Of a stretch of DNA of 64,000 nt, positions 1 through 10,577 are shown one piece after another. The position numbers and the translations under genes were made by a program. Source of the DNA: Chrysoperla carnea (taxonomy: Eukaryota; Arthropoda; Insecta; Neuroptera; Chrysopidae). The stretch covers positions 10,672,001 through 10,736,000 of the forward strand of contig NC_058339.1 in the NCBI RefSeq assembly GCF_905475395.1, given 5' to 3'. Every line of letters begins with the position of its first letter. Positions within the stretch are counted from its first letter, which is position 1. The notes below the pieces were generated by a model that worked only from the letters and a program-made list of their open reading frames with translations, had not been told where the DNA came from and did no database searches.

Positions 1-1148
1 TAATTTATTGTCCTATTCCTTTCCTATACCGTATACTTGTATCACTATAGAAAACAGTTTTTTGACAAAATGGCAATCAGTTGAGTAATTAAGATGATCC
101 CTAAGCAGTATTAGCCCAGGCTCCAAAAATGTACGATCCGCTCCTGAATTTACTAAAAATAAGTTATTTAATTTTTTTCGAACTCTTCTTTACAATAATA
201 TCGAAAACCATCAAACCAGAAGTATATTGTGGTAATTTATTTTCCGATCATTGTTATTTCGAAACTTTTTGAACGCATTTTTTTACTATAATTCAAAGGT
301 TTTAGAAACTAGTTTGGTTATTAGAATCGAAATATATTTACCCTTAAACCAAGATATTATAATATAATAAACTATTAAGATTATATAATCTAAAATTATA
401 TACTACATCGATTTCTTCTGGATATATACTCGACCACAAACTTTAAAAACTAATCTTTAAAATTAATTTCACTTTAAAACACAAATCCAATAATGATCTG
501 TATGAATAAGTGATCACTGTGACAATAAATTTTCAAATAGAATAAAAATATTAAGTTTATAATGGATTTACCTTTTAAAAAATTAATCGAAAAAGTATTT
601 GATAAAACGTTAAAAATTTATACACACAATAACAATAACAATAAAAACCAAAAACTATATAAAAATATTAGAAAATCATCTCAAAATGTGTAACTTATAT
701 GAATTGCATATAAAACCTTTAAAATAATTGAAAATTGAATGCACAAAATGTTTAAATAAAGAATTTCAATTTTAAACTAATCAACTAACAGTAATTTCAT
801 AGTGTTTTTAAAAATTATAAAAGAAATTTTATTTGATATATAATAATATATTCCTCTCATTTTTACTCTTATTTTTCGAATTATTATTTTTGTTACCCCC
901 ACCACTCACTCATTCATCACACTCAGTCACATATAACACATATATATAATTAAAACAATTATATGAATTCACTAATAAGATTAGTGTTTGTTTAATTTAG
1001 GGATGTTACTTTTTACTTACACACAACACAACACAACTCAATATTTTTATTATTATTTGTTCATCTTCTTCATCTTGAAAATCTCTTGAAAACCAAACAA
1101 TATTATATTATGTTGTTTGTGGTAGTGTTTTTAAATGGTTTTTAAATT
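1..1148. other. AT-rich intergenic DNA, nothing recognised
   Basis: No open reading frame of note, no splice-linked exon and no repeat that recurs elsewhere in the window. The stretch is very AT-rich with short A and T runs. I see nothing in it that I can name. Confidence 0.6.
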
Positions 1149-1910
1149 CTATATAGCAGGGCTTCTTAAACTATGGGTCGCGACCCCATTTGGGGTCGCG
1201 TAGCAAAATTCTGGGGTCGCGAGAGGTAAAAATACAATTTAAAGATAAAATTTTAAGATAAATACAATTTATAGATAAAATAACAATTATCGTAGATAAA
1301 TATATCATAAAATCTTCTAGTTCGGAAAGATTATTTGTACCTGCATTTCTATTAAGAGTATTATAATAACTTGAATAACATTTACTATGAATTATGAAAT
1401 GTTATTGGAATTAATAAAAAATATAAATTTATTTTTGTCAATCTCTAAAAGCCGAAATAATCCCTAGAAATAATTATGAACAAAATTTCTAGGTTTTATT
1501 GCTGAAGAAACAGCTTTAACACATATTAAATCCCAATTTGATTTGTTATGCAATAAAAAACAGGCACATCCATCTCATTAAATTTTTAACTTATACTTTA
1601 ATTTAAAACGTACCACGCAACTACTTGAATATATTCGAGAGAATTAAGACGGTCAGAATCCAAAAGTGGTAATAAATACAATTTTATAATTTTTTGTGCA
1701 ATTTTTAATTTTAGATTTTTGTATGTTTCAAAACGAATTCTAAACTTATATATTTTCATATGTATATGTATATTGTTACCTAATAAATAAATCATCAAAA
1801 AATATTAATTTATTTTTCTTTTATATTTGTATGGGGATGGGGTCGTGAAGAAACTCGCAATCATAAATGGGGTCGTGAATTACAAAAGTTTAAGAAGCCC
1901 TGCTATATAG
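1149..1910 (+). mobile_element. hAT-superfamily DNA transposon remnant with 8-bp target duplication
   Basis: The element (1157-1902) starts CAGGGCTTCTTAAAC and ends with the inverse TTAAGAAGCCCTG. An identical 8-bp direct repeat, CTATATAG, lies at 1149-1156 and 1903-1910, the duplication size typical of hAT elements. Subterminal GGGTCGCGACCCC motifs lie just inside the left end, with related GGGGTCGTGA copies near the right end. At about 746 bp it is far too short to be autonomous, but it keeps a piece of transposase 3' end, listed separately. The exact duplication makes the boundaries firm; the superfamily call rests on terminus style, duplication length and the transposase tail. Confidence 0.88.
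1480..1581 (+). pseudogene. hAT transposase C-terminal remnant
   Basis: The frame ending at 1581 reads as a short peptide finishing KKQAHPSH followed by TAA. It is preceded by a helical stretch (ETALTHIKSQFDLL). That ending closely resembles the extreme C-terminus of hAT transposases of the ZBED5/SCAND3 type, as I remember the family. Stops occur in the same frame just upstream and the catalytic and dimerisation regions are missing, so it is an internally deleted relic. It lies in the expected orientation inside the hAT ends at 1157-1902, which supports the assignment. Confidence 0.6.
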
Positions 1911-2637
1911 TAAAATAATAATAATAATATATAATATATTATATTTATCTGTTATGTGGCTTCACATATCTTCTGCTTCAGCTTCAGCTTCTTTCGTTAG
2001 TTTTATGATTGTTTTAACACATGGTGTATGTTTAACTTATACACTAATTAAAGGAATATACATACGATATATATTTTATTCATATTTGTTAAAAATTCTA
2101 CAATCATTGATGGAATTATATTAACACACTTTTAATCATTATGTAACGGAATCTTTGAACGTGATTTTTATCCACTTCAAAAGGTCGGATTGGATTGAAA
2201 CTTCGCATACTTATTAAGGACAGATTAAAATAAAATAATTTAATAAGTTTGTCCGATTATCCTGTTCAGAATCTTCACGATTAACGATTAAGTACAAAAA
2301 AAACTTTGATGGTGGGAACGCATATAACATTTAATAATATTATTAATGAATATTAGTTTACAAAATTAAAAAACTCGCTTTTGTAGTTAAACTAAAAAAT
2401 AGAAAATAAATAATAGTTTAAAAAAACCCAAAAACACACTCTTATCAAAGACACACTCAAATTCAAAATAATGGAGTGACTAAAAAAATCATTTTATCGT
2501 AAATATTTTATTGATAGATTTAAGTAAAAGTAAAATCCTTATAAAATATCCTAGGAATCACCTCACGCTTTTTCAAATGGTTTTTTTTCCTATTCTGCAC
2601 TTTTTTTACTTAAAGAAACATACCCAAAACGATTCTT
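1911..2637. other. AT-rich intergenic DNA
   Basis: Low-complexity A/T-rich sequence with a short AATA-type run near 1916-1945 and a small CTTCAG-type repeat near 1975-1990. No coding potential or recurrent repeat was found. Confidence 0.5.
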
Positions 2638-2890
2638 ATGGTTTTCTCGAAGACGCAAACACAAGTTGCCCTCCGTATATATAACAAAATCGTTGGACAG
2701 ATATCACCCTTCAAATATCTAGGGGCACTAGTGTGTAATAGTTGCGATTCGGCGAAAGAAGTGCTATCAAGGATTTAATAATCCAGCGGGAAATTTATCA
2801 ACATGAAGAAGTTCTTAATTAGACGTAACCTAGACTTAGGTCTTAGAATCCGAATGGTACCCTCAACCCCAGTCGATTCGTCTTAACGTT
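2638..2890 (+). pseudogene. Non-LTR retrotransposon reverse-transcriptase relic
   Basis: Reading from the ATG at 2638 gives a peptide with QISPFKYLGALV, then stops at about 2777-2782, then MKKFLIRRNLDLGLRIRM in the same frame. The order 'F-K-Y-L-G', then K-E-V-L-S-R-I, then a K-K-L/F-L-x-R-x-L-x-L-x-L-R-I-R motif matches the C-terminal part of LINE reverse transcriptases, after the catalytic YADD box. The stops and the missing catalytic core show it is dead. The LINE clade cannot be fixed from so short a piece. Confidence 0.62.
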
Positions 2891-2949
2891 GAGAACTATC
2901 TTAAGTGGGATATCGTTCCATTACATAAATACATACCAATCTAATAAAA

Positions 2950-3777
2950 GCGTGTTAAAAATGTTAGTGTTGTTATAAATATATTTTATAGTGTAGATAA
3001 ACCTTTATGAAAAATATTATTTTATAGAACATTAATGCAATGAATGCATTTTATACAACAACACACCTCATTGAATGTAATAACCATGACAATTTATAAA
3101 CAACAGTATCGCAGTTAAATGCAACTTCAAAAAACCCCAAAACTATAAAATGATACTAAATAAACAATTAATATGTCAACTTAACGATATTCACTACTAC
3201 ACTTTATTATTATTATTAATATTATTATATTACTTATATTAGTTTTAGAATTTCATTTACGTTTATGATATTATATGGACATTTATAATTTAGCTACTAT
3301 TTAAATTACCTTACAACGAAAATGTGATAGTTATCGCATAGGTAAGTAAGTGGGATAAAACAAATGCTATGAGTAAATACTGAAACTGTTACTTCCGGCA
3401 GTAATTGATTTAGCTAAATCTTTTATTTAAGGCAGTAATCGGTCTAGAAATTTAAAGAAATCGATGTTTTTGCATATTATAGGTTTGACTCTTAAAAAAA
3501 ATTTTCGGAGATATAGCGGATTTTCTAGTAACGAAGTTTGAATTGATCGCTCTGCACTGCGAGCTTCTGCTGCTTCAAAAGAAGACAAAGTTCGGTTAGT
3601 TGCAGGATGGATCAGGGATCGCTGATGAGTCCAAAGTAAATATTATTTTCCGAGTTACTCTGCCGGAGTTGTCTCTAAAACTTAAAACCCGTTTTTCTTG
3701 AAACTACATTTTTGGAGGTGGTTGACTTGATATCTCAAGTTCTACTTAAGCGATTTCTTTAAAAATTGGTGGGAATA
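2950..3777. other. Intergenic DNA, nothing recognised
   Basis: AT-rich, with a short ATTATT run near 3206-3230. A slightly more GC-balanced patch at about 3540-3680 gives no convincing reading frame on either strand. No recurrent repeat recognised. Confidence 0.45.
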
Positions 3778-4030
3778 ACAAAGGCCATCTACATCATTAT
3801 TTGTTAATCTTTATTTTATTTAATTACAAACATATTTACAATTACATTTTGATGTGGGTGGATTCGGTTACTTCGTTCTTATTCAAGCGACGACAATGTG
3901 ATCAATTCTGCACTCCCATTAATTATAAATTGTTCACACTGCCGCTGCCTGGATTCGAACCCGCAACCTCAGGCTAAATGGACAAACAGTCAAAAGCAAA
4001 CGCCTTAGACCGCTCGGCCATTTCGACATT
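3778..4030 (-). mobile_element. tRNA-derived SINE, minus strand, 3' truncated or diverged
   Basis: On the minus strand a tRNA-like head carries an A box (GGCCGAGCGGTCTAAGGCG) and a B box (GGTTCGAATCC). A non-tRNA body of about 170 bp follows, matching the plus-strand copy at 63258-63563 nearly base for base. The match is lost at about 3778, before the ATT-rich tail of the other copy, so this copy is truncated or diverged at its 3' end. The A and B boxes form the internal RNA polymerase III promoter. The long shared body shows it is a SINE rather than a tRNA gene. Confidence 0.85.
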
Positions 4031-4427
4031 TTGGAATTTAAAAAATGGCCATTTGAGAAGATCAAAAAAGGGGCCAAATGAATTTTTTTGTCATTTCGAC
4101 ATTTTATGCTTTTTTGCTCGAGGTTCAGACGATAACGACAGTTTTACTAGTTAAGCATTGTTCAAAGAAAGTTTCTCAATTTTTGACGCATTATAATGAG
4201 TATATGATTGAATCATGATATATAAAAACAGGTATGCATATAATTAATTATAAACGAATTCCGTTAATATAATTATATACTATTTATATATATATATGTA
4301 TAACCATAATTCTATATAACAAAATTAGAATTAAGGTTATTTATCTTAACAGTGTATAAATGTATTTGAATTACAATAAATATATTTTATTATTAATCTA
4401 TTAAAAGATATAAATCCCAAGATATAA

Positions 4428-4987
4428 CAAGTGAAAACAAACAATTGACTGAGTTAATTGTTGAAATACCATGCATAGTCAGTGTTGATTTCTTTATCAC
4501 ATTACACATACAAACATGTGACACATACATAACTGATAAACAAGTATAGTACATATTATAATTTCCGCCTAATTGGCGCCCTCACGGGTAAACAGTGATG
4601 TTTACGAAAAAATGTTTCAAACAAAAGTTGTTCAATTTTTGATAAGAAACATTTTTTACATTTAAACTTTTAAACTTTTGTTCTATCTCTTACGGTTTAC
4701 AAGATGGGTCCTACGGACCCAAGACCCAATTGACCTATGATGCTCAATTACGAACTTGACCTCAATTTTGACGTCCTGAGTACGCTGTAAAAATTTCAGC
4801 CCGATATCTTTTTTCGTTTTTGAGTTATCGTGTCCACAGACGGACGGACAACCGGAAATGGACCAATTAGGTGATTTAGTGAACACCTATGACAAAATTC
4901 TTGTCCTGGCATCATTATTTTTAAGCGTTACAAACTTGAGACTAAACTTAATATACTATGTATATTTCATATATACATGGTATAAAA
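4428..4987 (-). repeat. R1 interspersed repeat, near full length
   Basis: One of at least eight copies of a ~550-bp family in the window. Read on the minus strand it begins ATACCATGTATATATGAAAT and has a variable CTGTCTGTC-like microsatellite patch about 140 bp in. The middle carries TTGGGTCTTGGGTCCGTAGG, and the end is AATTGTTTGTTTTCACTTG. The 67-codon frame at 4683-4886 belongs to the repeat and is not conserved between copies. I see neither terminal inverted repeats nor a clear target duplication, so the class is open. Confidence 0.8.
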
Positions 4988-5638
4988 ATAATAAGTTATA
5001 CTATAAAATTGAATTCATTCTATGAATACAATTTTGAAATGTTAAAAAGAAACAATAGAAAACAATTAAAATGTATATTTCATATAATATTTAATATTTC
5101 ATATAATATTTAATATTAATGAATATTTTGGTCAAAGATTTAATAATGTTTAATTTTGTTTGAATGTGTAACATGAAACACTTTTAATAAAATGTCGTTT
5201 ATATGTCATGTAATTGTATGCGTTATTGTAAATATTACCTAATATAAAAAAAATGATATTTTATTATTTTATATGATTCTTATTTCCTTAAAAATAATAA
5301 AAATTTATATAATTGTGAGTTATTTTTTAACAATATATTATTACAGGTAATATAAAAAGTGTGTTTATTTGTTTCTGAAGTCAAAAAATTTTAAAGTTTT
5401 TGATTTCCTATAATACACTTTTGTAGAATATATATTTTTATTATTCATTTTTAATTTTTAATTGCAATTAATATTTATTTATATCACCTGTCATCATAAT
5501 TATATTGTAAAATTTTTGAAAAAATTATTTTATATTAAGTCGAGTGGTACCTACTCAAATTCAAATAATTTAAACAAATTCTAAGGCATCTTTTTTATTC
5601 TAATTAATATGGTAATTAATATAATACTTATAAAATAA
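4988..5638. other. AT-rich intergenic DNA
   Basis: Very AT-rich, with a short duplicated segment (TTTCATATAATATTTAATAT twice, near 5071-5120). No gene or named element. Confidence 0.5.
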
Positions 5639-5745
5639 TTAGCAGATACCCGCCCGCTTTGCAGGGCGATTTCTCCTCTTTCAAACAAAGACTTATAGCC
5701 CACACTTATCCTCCCTTTGGCTCACAATTTTATGAATTTTAATTT
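5639..5745 (-). mobile_element. Helitron 3' terminus (degraded), minus strand
   Basis: Read on the minus strand the sequence ends in a GC-rich short hairpin region (GCAAAGCGGGCGGGTATC), then GCTAA and a T. This is the Helitron 3' signature: a hairpin about 10 nt before CTRR, inserted next to T. The same terminal module, better preserved, occurs at 40814-40843 (plus), 7681-7704 (plus) and 14788 onward (minus). The matching 5' end is not recognised here. Confidence 0.55.
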
Positions 5746-6337
5746 TTCGTTGTGGAACTCAAACTTTTTTGAAAATGGAGTTTTGCCCATGATACTCACT
5801 GACATTGTAACTTTCTGTAGGTCCAATCATTAAAGTAACCTTATTTCTAAACTTTTTGGATCAAAATTACCCCATCCACTGAGTCTCATCAAATTCCAAA
5901 ACAAAATTTTTTTTCCGATTTTCTCAATTTTATCAAAGGGGTCAAAAAATTGCAAAAAATCGAAAAAATTTTTTAACCTCCAATTTCGATGAAACTCAGT
6001 TTACAAGGTAATTTTGACCCAAAAAGTACAAAAATCGGGTTCATTTGTTGACTGGTCGAATAGTTTTTGAGATACGGACTAAAATTGACCCAAATATTGC
6101 GATATCTCGGAAACTCTGCACCCAATCATTAAATTAACCCGATTTTTATACTTTTTGGTTCAAAATTACTCCATCCATCGAGTTTCATCAAATTCCTAAA
6201 CAAAAATATTTTTTGCGTTTTTCTCGATTTTTCAAAGGGTGGTCGAATAGTTTTTGAGATACGAACGAAAATCGATCCAAATATTGGGTTATCTCAGAAA
6301 CTCTGCATCCAATCATTAAATTAACCTGACTAACAAT
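5746..6337. repeat. R2 self-complementary interspersed repeat
   Basis: Contains both orientations of one sequence. CCAATCATTAAAGTAACC then TTTTTGGATCAAAATTACCC occurs at the left, and its inverse (GGTAATTTTGACCCAAAAAG) about 150 bp later, followed by a second forward block. Related copies lie at 43966-44207 and 46503-46682. The self-complementarity suggests a fold-back non-autonomous element, but clean termini and target duplications are not visible. Confidence 0.65.
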
Positions 6338-6716
6338 TCAAACTCAAATTACTTCTAATACAAATTTTTAAAATAAAGTAAAAATAAATTAAATATAAAT
6401 AATAATCTCCTTAATGTCGTTAGAGCTATTGTGTTATCGATAAAGATGATAACTAGACGTGTGTTTAGGCTATCGATTCCATATTGAGGTCGATTTAATA
6501 TTTATTATTGTTATAAAAATATTCAATTTTGAAAAATTTATATAAAAATAGTGTACATGAGCATCTAGAATTACTGTCAGTCAGGTTGACGCCACAAATA
6601 CTATATACCACTTTAATAAATTCATGCAAAAACAATATAATAATCTATCAATGTTTTGTGTTAACCATTAAATTTTTTAAATTAATTCAGAAGAATTAAA
6701 CCATTTTCAAATTTCT

Positions 6717-7704
6717 GTTATATTAATATATTAATGTGAAAGTAAGGATGTTTGTTTGTTTCTTACGTTTTCACGGAAAAACTACTGAATGGATTTGATT
6801 GAAAACTACAATAAGATAGCCCATACATTAGACTAACACAGGAGTTTATAATTTATAAAGATATATTTTTTTTAAATGCAGTGCACCATCTGTGATCATA
6901 AATTTAAACCATAAATTAAAGATTTCTGTAAAAATAGTAAACGCAAAAATGTAAAAGTGGTAAAAATACAATTAATGGCCATCTGTTCTGATATACTCAA
7001 TGAACTATGGCTTTTTTTATACCATACATATGAAATATATCCAGATATACTAAGTTTAGTCCCAAGTGTCTAACGCTTAAAAATATTGATGCTATGAACA
7101 AAATTTTGGTATAGGTGTTCATAAAATCACCTAATTAGTCCATTTCCGTTTGTCTGTCTGTCTGTCTGTCATCGCGATTACTCTAAAATGAAAAGAGATA
7201 TCAAGCTGAGATTTTTATATCTGAGGACGTAAAAAGTGAGATCGGGTTCATAAATGAGCAACATATAGGTCAATTGGGTCTTGGGTCCGTAAGACCCATC
7301 TTGTAAACCGTTAGAGATAGAACAAAAGTTTAAATGTAAAAAATGTGCCCCATCAAAAAATTAAACAACTTTTATTTGAATAATTTGTTCGTAAACATCA
7401 CTGTATAGTATGTATTATATGGTTATATCAGTTATATGTGTGTGACATGTAAGTATATGTAATGTGACAGAGTAATAAGCACTGTCTATACATGGTATTT
7501 CAACAATTAACTCAGTCAATTGTTTGTTTTCACTTTTTACATTTAATTTTAAAATATTGAAAACTGCATATATTTTACCTGTGTAAAACAATCCCTATCC
7601 CTATTTCGAGTGTTATGGAAGCGAGATAAGTGAGACCAAGAAAGGTGAAAGCTATAACACCTACGGTGGTCTTAATTCCAACGAAGTGGGCGGATTCAAG
7701 CTAG
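6717..7704 (+). mobile_element. Non-autonomous Helitron carrying an R1 copy
   Basis: The 5' part contains AATGTGAAAGTAAGGATG followed by a GTTTGTTTGTTT patch and TACGTTTTCACGG, a module shared with the Helitron at 35656. The 3' end has a short hairpin (CCAACGAAGTGG) then CTAG at 7701-7704 followed by T, the CTRR terminus. No Rep or helicase reading frame is present. An R1 repeat (7017-7536) interrupts the body, because flanking Helitron sequence resumes in register with the 40.5-40.8 kb copy. The left boundary is approximate, since a clean 5' TC is not evident. Confidence 0.68.
7017..7536 (+). repeat. R1 interspersed repeat nested in a Helitron
   Basis: Plus-strand R1 copy, from TATACCATACATATGAAAT to GTTTGTTTTCACTTTT, with a pure CTGT microsatellite patch at about 7150-7170. 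It sits between Helitron sequences that are adjacent in the other Helitron copy, so R1 inserted after the Helitron or travelled inside it. Confidence 0.78.
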
Positions 7705-8483
7705 TTTTTTATTTATATATATTATTTTTTTCCAAATTTATAGTTAAAAAAAGCAAGTTATTGGGAGAGTAAATGAACTGAAGACAGTCATTGGATTTTA
7801 CGAAGTTCTCTGTAAGTGAAATGGCAGAAAAAAAGAAATACATTTTTATTTTATTGTTTAGTGTAAAATGTCAACAGTACACAAATAATAAATATAATAG
7901 TTTTCACGCTTGTAATACCAAATAAACAAATTTTTATTTTCTAAAATGAAAACTAAATATTTAAATGTGAAATGTTATTCATATCAGATGTGATTTTACA
8001 TTCTAGATGAGATGGTAAGCCAACAACAGATACTGTGACTTGGTTTGTTAGTTTGTATAATATACTTAAACAGTTTCTTAATTTATCAACAAGTACACTA
8101 AACTAGATGACAAATTTAATAGCGTCTAACACGTCTTTGATCACACCTAATAAAAAAAAATACATTTTAAACAAGTGTAGTTATTATTCTGTGTGTTGAC
8201 CACACACCGATCTTTTATATTTATTTTATTTTTAAAATTTATTTCTTATTTTTTGAAATTCTAAAACACACAAAATAAACATACAAAATGCTACGTCTAT
8301 CGTAATAATATACAATAAAACTCCGATTTCACCAATCATTTCATTTCGATTGTAGACACATACAATACGCATAACGATATATACATAATAAAGTTTTCCG
8401 CTTTGAATTCCAAAATTGTAACAGGCGCCAGAAATATAATGAGATCATGTGAGTGCACAAATTGGTTTTTATATAGGTATGAT
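7705..8483. other. Intergenic DNA, nothing recognised
   Basis: AT-rich DNA without a supported gene. The 81-codon minus-strand frame overlapping 8341-8586 reads into an R1 fragment, is skewed in composition and resembles no protein I know. Confidence 0.5.
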
Positions 8484-8630
8484 TATACCCTGTATATTTG
8501 AAATATGTATCAAAGTATATGAATTTTGGTCCCAAGTTTGTAACACTTATTGGTGATACGAACAAAATTTTGGTATAGATGTTCATAAAATCCGCCTATC
8601 TTTCAACACCATAACTCAAAAACGAAAATG
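8484..8630 (+). repeat. R1 repeat fragment, diverged
   Basis: The 5' portion only of R1: TATACCCTGTATATTTGAAA, then TTTGGTCCCAAGTTTGTAAC, then AACAAAATTTTGGTATAGAT. The CTGT patch and all downstream parts are missing. Confidence 0.65.
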
Positions 8631-8689
8631 TTAGTTTGAAGTTACTGATATCACATTACACATGTAATATGGATTAGTATGGTAATATG

Positions 8690-9022
8690 TGATAGACAAA
8701 AATTAATTTTTTTGGATTCTGATGACGTCATAAAGTTAAAAAATTCGATTTTTTTGATGGCACAGGCAAATTAGATCCGATCTGATTGGAATTTTTTTTG
8801 AAACCCACTATTTTTGGGTCATTCTTTTCAGCAGTGATGTCAGTTTTTCGCTAGCTATCACTTATATGCTTAATTCCGGGACCAAGACTCCACATTCTTG
8901 AAACCTATTAGAGCAAGGTTAATTTTGATCATAAATTTGAAAAGTATGGCCCAAATTTAGTAGGATTACATACTTGATTTATCAAAATTGGATGAAATTT
9001 GGATGTGATAGGGCAATATTTA
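8690..9022 (+). repeat. ~320-bp tandem repeat, copy 1 (split array)
   Basis: The unit has recognisable blocks in order: GATGACGTCATAAAG, CACTATTTTTGGGTCATTC, TTTTTCGCTAGCTATCAC, AATTCCGGGACCAAG and TGGATGTGATAGGGCAA. The same order repeats at 10578-10900 and, partially, at 10900-11060. The array is interrupted after GGGCAATATTTA by the Penelope-like insertion, and the last 13 bp are its target site. Confidence 0.75.
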
Positions 9023-9117
9023 ATATAAATATTATCGAAGATAATAAATGAGAACTCTAGGATATGTCGAAATAAATTTCGATTTTTGCCCCAATTCCTA
9101 GATCAGTTTTTTGTATT

Positions 9118-9166
9118 TTTAAAATACGTATTTTCGACTACCAAGTAGTCATCATCAGTAAGAATT
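9118..9166 (-). ncRNA. Hammerhead-ribozyme-like motif, left PLE arm
   Basis: Mirror image of the motif at 10482-10530. On the minus strand: CTGATGA, a 6-bp stem (GACTAC/GTAGTC) with a 3-nt loop, then GAAA, then a very short AT-rich stem III. The sequence is identical to the right arm. It would be transcribed leftwards with the left endonuclease frame. Activity cannot be judged from sequence alone. Confidence 0.65.
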
Positions 9167-9459
9167 AGCTAGTGAATGTTACTCTTTGCTAATTTGGTGG
9201 CGGACTGCACACTGTTACATTCGTGTTTTTACAATTTATACTGTTCACAGTATCTGTCAAATTGTAGTGTCAGTGGCGCTAGCCAATCAACTGCCATCAG
9301 TTGACTAGTCTGGCCAATGAGCATGATACTTGTGCGCAGGCCCATTCGAGTATTTTTTGACGTTTAAAATAATAAATTACAAATCTAACCTAAATTAAAA
9401 AACTATAAATAAATCATAAAAATAAATAATCCTTTATTTTTATAACGTATTGACAATTT

Positions 9460-9823
9460 TTAGAAATTCAACCTTGATTTTGCAATTTTTATTAAATCCG
9501 AATTTGGAATAGGTCCTTTGTCCAAGTTCATTGCTTCATTACCCATCTTTTGAATGAAGATGCTTTCATAAGCGTCTAATTCGCAAGGATTGGGTACTGA
9601 TTTTAAGAGCTTAAGGTTTGATTTGTCGATTTTGTGGTCGTTTTCGATAACGTGAGCGGCTACACATGATTTTTCAATTCTTCCATATTTTAAATGGCCC
9701 ATATGTTCTTTGAATCTTGTGATAATTTGTCTTCTACTTTGACCTACATACTTTTTCGAACAATTTTGACATCCAATGCAATATATTCCCGATTGTTGTT
9801 CCATGTTGATTTTATCTTTGGGA
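9460..9823 (-). pseudogene. PLE GIY-YIG endonuclease domain, left arm (5' truncated)
   Basis: Reading leftwards from the palindrome centre to the stop at 9460, the peptide has the GIY-YIG signature: SGIYCI, then CQNCSKKYVGQSRR, then the R-F-K-E-H helix, and a later E-S-I-F-I segment with the expected metal-binding Glu. The C-x-x-C before the second motif is typical of Penelope-like endonucleases. The domain is about 110-120 residues and looks intact. The reverse transcriptase that should precede it is absent. The open frame continues beyond the centre to 9954 only because it reads the antisense of the opposite arm, so that part is not protein. It differs from the right copy only at the junction (residues N-P versus I-S). 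Confidence 0.8.
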
Positions 9824-9824
9824 T

Positions 9825-10188
9825 TTCCAAAGATAAAATCAACATGGAACAACAATCGGGAATATATTGCATTGGATGTCAAAATTGTTCGAAAAAGTAT
9901 GTAGGTCAAAGTAGAAGACAAATTATCACAAGATTCAAAGAACATATGGGCCATTTAAAATATGGAAGAATTGAAAAATCATGTGTAGCCGCTCACGTTA
10001 TCGAAAACGACCACAAAATCGACAAATCAAACCTTAAGCTCTTAAAATCAGTACCCAATCCTTGCGAATTAGACGCTTATGAAAGCATCTTCATTCAAAA
10101 GATGGGTAATGAAGCAATGAACTTGGACAAAGGACCTATTCCAAATTCGGATTTAATAAAAATTGCAAAATCAAGGTTGAATTTCTAA
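9825..10188 (+). pseudogene. PLE GIY-YIG endonuclease domain, right arm (5' truncated)
   Basis: Plus-strand twin of the left-arm frame, starting at the junction (S-K-D-K-I-N) and ending at the TAA at 10186-10188. It has the same SGIYCI and KKYVGQSRR motifs, the same C-x-x-C knuckle and the same catalytic Arg and Glu neighbourhoods. In complete Penelope-like elements this domain follows the reverse transcriptase and nicks the target for reverse transcription; here nothing upstream encodes the transcriptase. The uninterrupted frame and near-identity of the arms suggest a recent insertion. The frame upstream to 9694 is antisense read-through of the left arm. Confidence 0.82.
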
Positions 10189-10481
10189 AAATTGTCAATA
10201 CGTTATAAAAATAAAGGATTATTTATTTTTATGATTTATTTATAGTTTTTTAATTTAGGTTAGATTTGTAATTTATTATTTTAAACGTCAAAAAATACTC
10301 GAATGGGCCTGCGCACAAGTATCATGCTCATTGGCCAGACTAGTCAACTGATGGCAGTTGATTGGCTAGCGCCACTGACACTACAATTTGACAGATACTG
10401 TGAACAGTATAAATTGTAAAAACACGAATGTAACAGTGTGCAGTCCGCCACCAAATTAGCAAAGAGTAACATTCACTAGCT

Positions 10482-10530
10482 AATTCTTACTGATGATGAC
10501 TACTTGGTAGTCGAAAATACGTATTTTAAA
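10482..10530 (+). ncRNA. Hammerhead-ribozyme-like motif, right PLE arm
   Basis: CTGATGA at 10490-10496 is followed by GACTAC-TTG-GTAGTC (stem-loop II) and GAAA at 10513-10516. A short self-complementary AATACGTATT can form a minimal stem III. TTCTTA before the core and TAAAAA after it can pair as stem I with one mismatch. This is the layout of a minimal type I hammerhead. Such minimal motifs in Penelope-like pseudo-LTRs are established knowledge. The copy at 31200-31252 keeps both core blocks, with one change in stem-loop II. Confidence 0.68.
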
Positions 10531-10577
10531 AATACAAAAAACTGATCTAGGAATTGGGGCAAAAATCGAAATTTATT

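Noticed and set aside
4683-4886. 67-codon frame in R1
   Set aside because: It belongs to the interspersed repeat; other copies do not keep the frame.
9694-9954. N-terminal extensions of the two GIY-YIG frames
   Set aside because: They read across the palindrome centre into the antisense of the other arm, so they are artefacts of the inverted structure.
9071-10577. Palindrome as a pure assembly artefact
   Set aside because: The exact 13-bp target duplication outside the palindrome and the one-sided tail shared with 31105-31330 argue for a real insertion, though long reads should confirm it.
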